In this document: positions 31,536 to 35,000 of the stretch, in pieces
Layout of the letters: each line of letters starts with the position of its first letter
Numbering within the stretch: position 1 is the stretch's first letter
Source: Cryptococcus deneoformans JEC21
Taxonomy: Eukaryota > Basidiomycota > Tremellomycetes > Tremellales > Cryptococcaceae
Direction of reading: 5' to 3'
DNA length: 35,000 bases
Assembly (NCBI RefSeq): GCF_000091045.1
Contig: NC_006686.1
Location: 1,392,501-1,427,500 of the forward strand
Program-made: the position numbers and the translations under genes
The notes under the pieces: model-generated
The model's input: only the letters and a program-made list of their open reading frames with translations
Databases searched by the model: none
What the model was told of the DNA's origin: nothing

Positions 31536-34500
31536 TTACCCAACATCCACATGAACCAGAACGGAGTGCGCAGGGAGAGACTCAATATGACCCCCACTTT
31601 CTGGCCGTTTTTGCGGGCGATAGGGAGATGGGGACGGCGGCAATGGTGATGGATGAATATCCGGGTCGGTTAATTGTTCCATCGGGCTATTAGGAGTACG
31701 CGACCGTTCCCCACCGCCCTGCCGATGATCCTGGTCCGACCACAGACGAGAACCCGGTCGGGGTACCAGTCCCTTGTAGGCCACTACCCTAACGGTCGCT
31801 TCTCCCACGGGCTCCCACGACCGTAGACTATGAGCGGTATAGCTCGTTCGACTCGTACGCCAAGTTATATCAGATTGCATACTGAGTGCCAATGATGTTC
31901 GACCCATATCACCAAGAACATTCTCTTGAGATGGAGAGTTGAATAGCAAAGAAGAATGTGAATCGGTGTGCGCAGAGACGGGAAGGGAGTCATGAGGACG
32001 GAAATGATGTGATTGAGAAAGGGACAGAGACGATGTGCGGGGCGGTGGGTGTTGATTGAATGGGGAAACAGGAGGGGAGGAGGGCAGGGGAGAGTATGAA
32101 GGCGATGGGGAGAGTGGTATAGTATTACTGAGCACATTTATTTCCTTCTCGTCCTTGTTGTCTTCTTTCATGTCAATGTTGCCATACTCCCTCTTATTCT
32201 TCTGTCCTTGCACTTGTCCAAAACTTTTTCCAAAGATGCCGGGCGAAACGGGCGATCTTCCGAAACGACTCGCATTCATCTCCAAAGGACTCATTCCTAT
32301 TGCCGGTAAAGAAGGCGTTTGCATTTGCAAGGTTGAATGTTTTGGTAGTCCTTCATGGGACGGTTTGGCGATAGACGATGTGGGTTTGGTTTCCAAAGAG
32401 CCATCACGCTCACGCTCATGCTGATCGGGTTCAGAGTCAAAGTCTAGTGAAACATGAACATCCTCGCCGCGCATCCGATACTTCTCTTCCGCCACAGACC
32501 CATACTCATTCCTGTACTTATTCAACGACGGCGAAGGGGTCAGCAGATTCACCTTCATCTCCAGAAGCTCGGCATCAACCAATGAGCTAGATTTCGTAAT
32601 GGACGATCCCGAAGGGGTGTGACGCGGCCTGAACGGAGGAAGAGGCGAATGGGAAAACCCGTAATGTTCTTTTGAGGAAGAGGGAAGAGATGATGGACAA
32701 GTTGAACCGAGCAGACTCTGTCGGGAAGGACTAGGAGAGGACAAGATCGGCGTGTGGTGCGGAGGAGGACTCTGTAGGGTCTCGTTTTCATCTTTGAGTC
32801 TCCCGCCATCATCTGACATAGGGGTTGGCAGATTCCCTGGATGCAGATCGGTTTTCGTTTTATGTGATACAGGTGGTATACCCCTTGGCGTGATCGGTTC
32901 ACACATTTCCCACCCACTACTCGACGTCTCACTACCAGCTATCTCTCTTTCGCTATCCATAACTGCAAACAAGATGCTTTTTCCCCAATCTTCTTCATCC
33001 TGATCTATGCCAATTCTGAGTCCCTTGAACCGTCGCAACTGAGCAGACAGCCTTTTCGATGGCGGGGACGGCGTGGGAAGGAGCGGTTCATGATGTGAAT
33101 GAGAGTGGGGAAGAGGTGGATGAGTGAGGGGAGAGGATTCGGTATCAGATTCAGTGGCACTGACGGGGTAGGAGTCGGTTCCACCTCTGGCGTGAGTACG
33201 ATTAGGGCTCAGGGAACGGGGCTCTGCAGTACTGGGTAAATCAGATGCGGGGCCCTCGGACTCGGACTCTGACGAGAATGGGTGGTCCTTCAAAAGGGTG
33301 TGGTTGGTATATCGCACTTTACCCAGCCCTGTAGTCGTGATAAGCGTGATAGGTGAAGGTGAAGAAAGGCCAGGACCCATCTCCTCGAATGAGAACTTTT
33401 TCAGCACCCCAGTTGAACTGGCTTTTGAGCTCTGACTATCTGTCGCATACCCGTGACCGAGGGGCTTTTCAAGCATTGCCGCGGGGGCAGAGAATGGTGC
33501 GCGAAAAAAGTCATCATTCTTGTCTTGATGGTGGCGAGGAAGAGGATGGGTATTTTGGCGCTGGCGCTGACGGGCGGCAGTGATCAACAAAAAATCGGAT
33601 TCAGACATACCCTGGGATCTGAGCGCTGTCACCCAGGCAGGAGGAAGGTCCGATAGGTCGGGAGAGACATGGAGGTCATGCTATTGGGAAGTGTTGAGCA
33701 TGTTTTTCGTACAGAATATCCAAGTACATACCTCGACATTGAAGGGTCTCCCAATACCAGCATCTCCTTCTTTTTCTGTCATCTTTGTCCCCGGGCTATT
33801 CTTCTCACTTGCTTTGCAATGTGCGTCCCTGATTTTACCCTTCTTCCTTCTCCAAGTCCCCGCGTTGGCAGCCGATTTTATGACGCTCTCCACTGGCCTC
33901 GAACTTGCTGACCCACTGCCTCCATCTGCTGTATTATGGCGTCGCATTACGCTGCCGACCCTGTTGAGCTCCTTACGGATTCCCATGAGCAGCTGGCCTG
34001 ATGACTTTTTTTTACTTAGCGGGAGAAAGCTTGTGCCCGTTTCACGGTCGCTGCTCGGTGTATTGGGCATAGATCGTTGAATGGGCACCTGATTATGTTC
34101 TGAGCAAGTTGGAGAGGAAGAGGCAGACGATGGTTGCCTGAACATGATTCTCCGCTTCGAGATTGGCGTTTCTTGGGCCTCGGAGGGGCTTGCTGATTGG
34201 GACAATGTTCCCAAGCTGGGTATCGAAGGACATCCAAGATTGGTCAAAGTTGCTGTGCTGTGGTTACGAAGGATAGAAGTAGTGGAGCCGGTCAGTTTAG
34301 AGGAAGAATGATTTGTTGTGGTGTATGGGAATCTGCTCAGAGGAGAGAACAAGATGGTGCTTGGTGAGCTGGAAAGCACTGCGGGCGATGATGGCTGCGC
34401 AACGTTGCCCGTGTACGATGCGTTGCTGTGTCAGCGGAAGGATTATAAAAAGCTGTCAGCAATCATCACAAATCGAGACCTATCATAGCATGAGGTGGTG

Positions 34501-34867
34501 GACGAGGCAATGTCATAGATTAGAAAATACCTCTGTGGATGGCTGCTATATGATGAGTCGAGGACAACGAAGGTCCGGTTGTATACAGCGCACAGTCACC
34601 ACCTAGCCTTCATGCAGAGTGACACCTCTAGAGTCTCATTATCCTGTTTCGGAAGCTGTTGAAAGAGATGGCATATTGTGGAAGATGCGGTTATCATCAT
34701 CACGTCAGAGCTCACCTTTTACTTCGCCGACTGTCATTCTCCTCGTTGACGGTGGCTTGTCGTGGATTCCGGGCATAGGAGGCGCCATGGAGGTCGAGAT
34801 CAAAGGTGCCGAGGGAAGGGAGCTTTTTCTCTGCGGTGTTTAGGGGCGGAGTGCTCTGGCCAGGCAT
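31536..34867 (-). CDS. Large CRIB-domain protein, candidate Cdc42/Rac effector without a kinase
   Basis: The model has exons 34867-34716, 34425-33732 and 33680-31536, giving about 996 residues; all phases fit. The CRIB motif spans the junction of the last two exons at about residue 275-295: IGRPFNVE then HDLHVSPDLSDLPPAW, matching I-S/G-x-P-F-x(3)-H-x(2)-H-V. It is followed by WVTALRSQGMSESDFLLI, which resembles the segment after the CRIB in PAK kinases. The other 950 residues are Ser/Pro-rich, low complexity and without a kinase or other fold, ending HSVLVHVDVG. Family knowledge: CRIB proteins bind GTP-Cdc42/Rac and act in polarity and septin or actin organisation. The first exon is uncertain: its ATG at 34867 is supported by frame only, the following intron is long (290 bases) and may hide a 15-base mini-exon, and other upstream starts are possible. 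Confidence 0.75.
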
Positions 34868-35000
34868 TGGCGTATGTGGGGGGCGGAGCGGGTGGGGGAG
34901 GTGGGGGAACGTTTTGCATAGCTTGCAGTAGGGAGACGGTGTGATTACGGTATCCCCAGCAGCTGGCGGCCCGAGACATGATGAGACATACGCACAGACC
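34868..35000. promoter_or_regulatory. Upstream region of the CRIB gene with a G-rich run
   Basis: The plus strand carries four G runs between 34878 and 34908 (six, three, five and five Gs), a pattern able to form a G-quadruplex in DNA. On the coding (minus) strand this is a Pro-coding C-rich stretch; an open frame through it (MQNVPPPPPPAPPP) might be part of a longer N-terminus, but it is in a different frame from the proposed exon 1. The gene's upstream limit is not reached. Confidence 0.35.

Noticed and set aside
31536..34867. A PAK-type protein kinase
   Set aside because: The CRIB motif and following segment resemble PAK proteins, but no kinase subdomains (Gly loop, HRD, DFG) occur in any frame before the stop at 31536.

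Overview
The window reads as chromosomal DNA of a basidiomycete yeast, most likely a Cryptococcus-type tremellomycete. The genes are dense and intron-rich, with introns of about 38-110 bases, GTNNGT donors and CTNAC-like branch sites just upstream of the acceptors. Recognisable proteins are typical fungal housekeeping factors. Species assignment is inference; no database search was possible. Gene models were built by hand by joining reading frames at splice sites that keep both frame and family homology.

Layout. 1-213 holds the N-terminal part of a small minus-strand gene (possibly GET2-like) cut by the window edge. About 900-5830 is a graveyard of DNA transposons: a frame-broken Tnp2-type (CACTA/Plavaka-like) transposase on the plus strand, a fragment of a PIF/Harbinger transposase directly after it, and a longer Harbinger transposase pseudogene on the minus strand whose 3' part is the inverted copy of that fragment. 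6122-7562 is a five-exon DAHP synthase (ARO3 type, shikimate pathway). 8570-9258 is an unrecognised two-exon gene.

9731-13830 is a complete LTR retrotransposon. It has 520/523-base LTRs differing by one 3-base indel and one substitution, a 4-base target duplication (GCGT), a primer-binding site and one intact 587-residue Gag ORF with a CCHC zinc knuckle, but no pol. It is a young, non-autonomous, Gag-only element. Next to the 5' LTR lies the antisense image of what looks like a whole tRNA-Met(CAU), CCA included. The element sits 252 bases upstream of ARP3, in the same orientation.

14083-15850 is ARP3 (Arp2/3 complex), 16457-17552 an alpha-class p24 cargo receptor, and 17636-19593 (minus) SSZ1, the Hsp70-like subunit of the ribosome-associated complex. 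The SSZ1 start codon appears to be split by an intron, and a second intron uses a GC donor. 20093-22356 (minus) is a single-pass membrane protein of unknown family, and 22648-24380 (minus) a zinc-finger-like protein of unknown function. 24694-29818 (minus) is a 1567-residue Sec7-PH ARF exchange factor. It shares a 103-base divergent promoter with DCN1 (29922-31173, cullin neddylation). 31536-34867 (minus) is a large CRIB-domain protein, a candidate Cdc42/Rac effector without a kinase domain.

The genes do not form a pathway cluster, although ARP3, the CRIB protein, the ARF-GEF and the p24 receptor all touch actin, polarity or vesicle traffic. The most unusual items are the Gag-only retroelement with its captured tRNA-like block and the split start codon of SSZ1.
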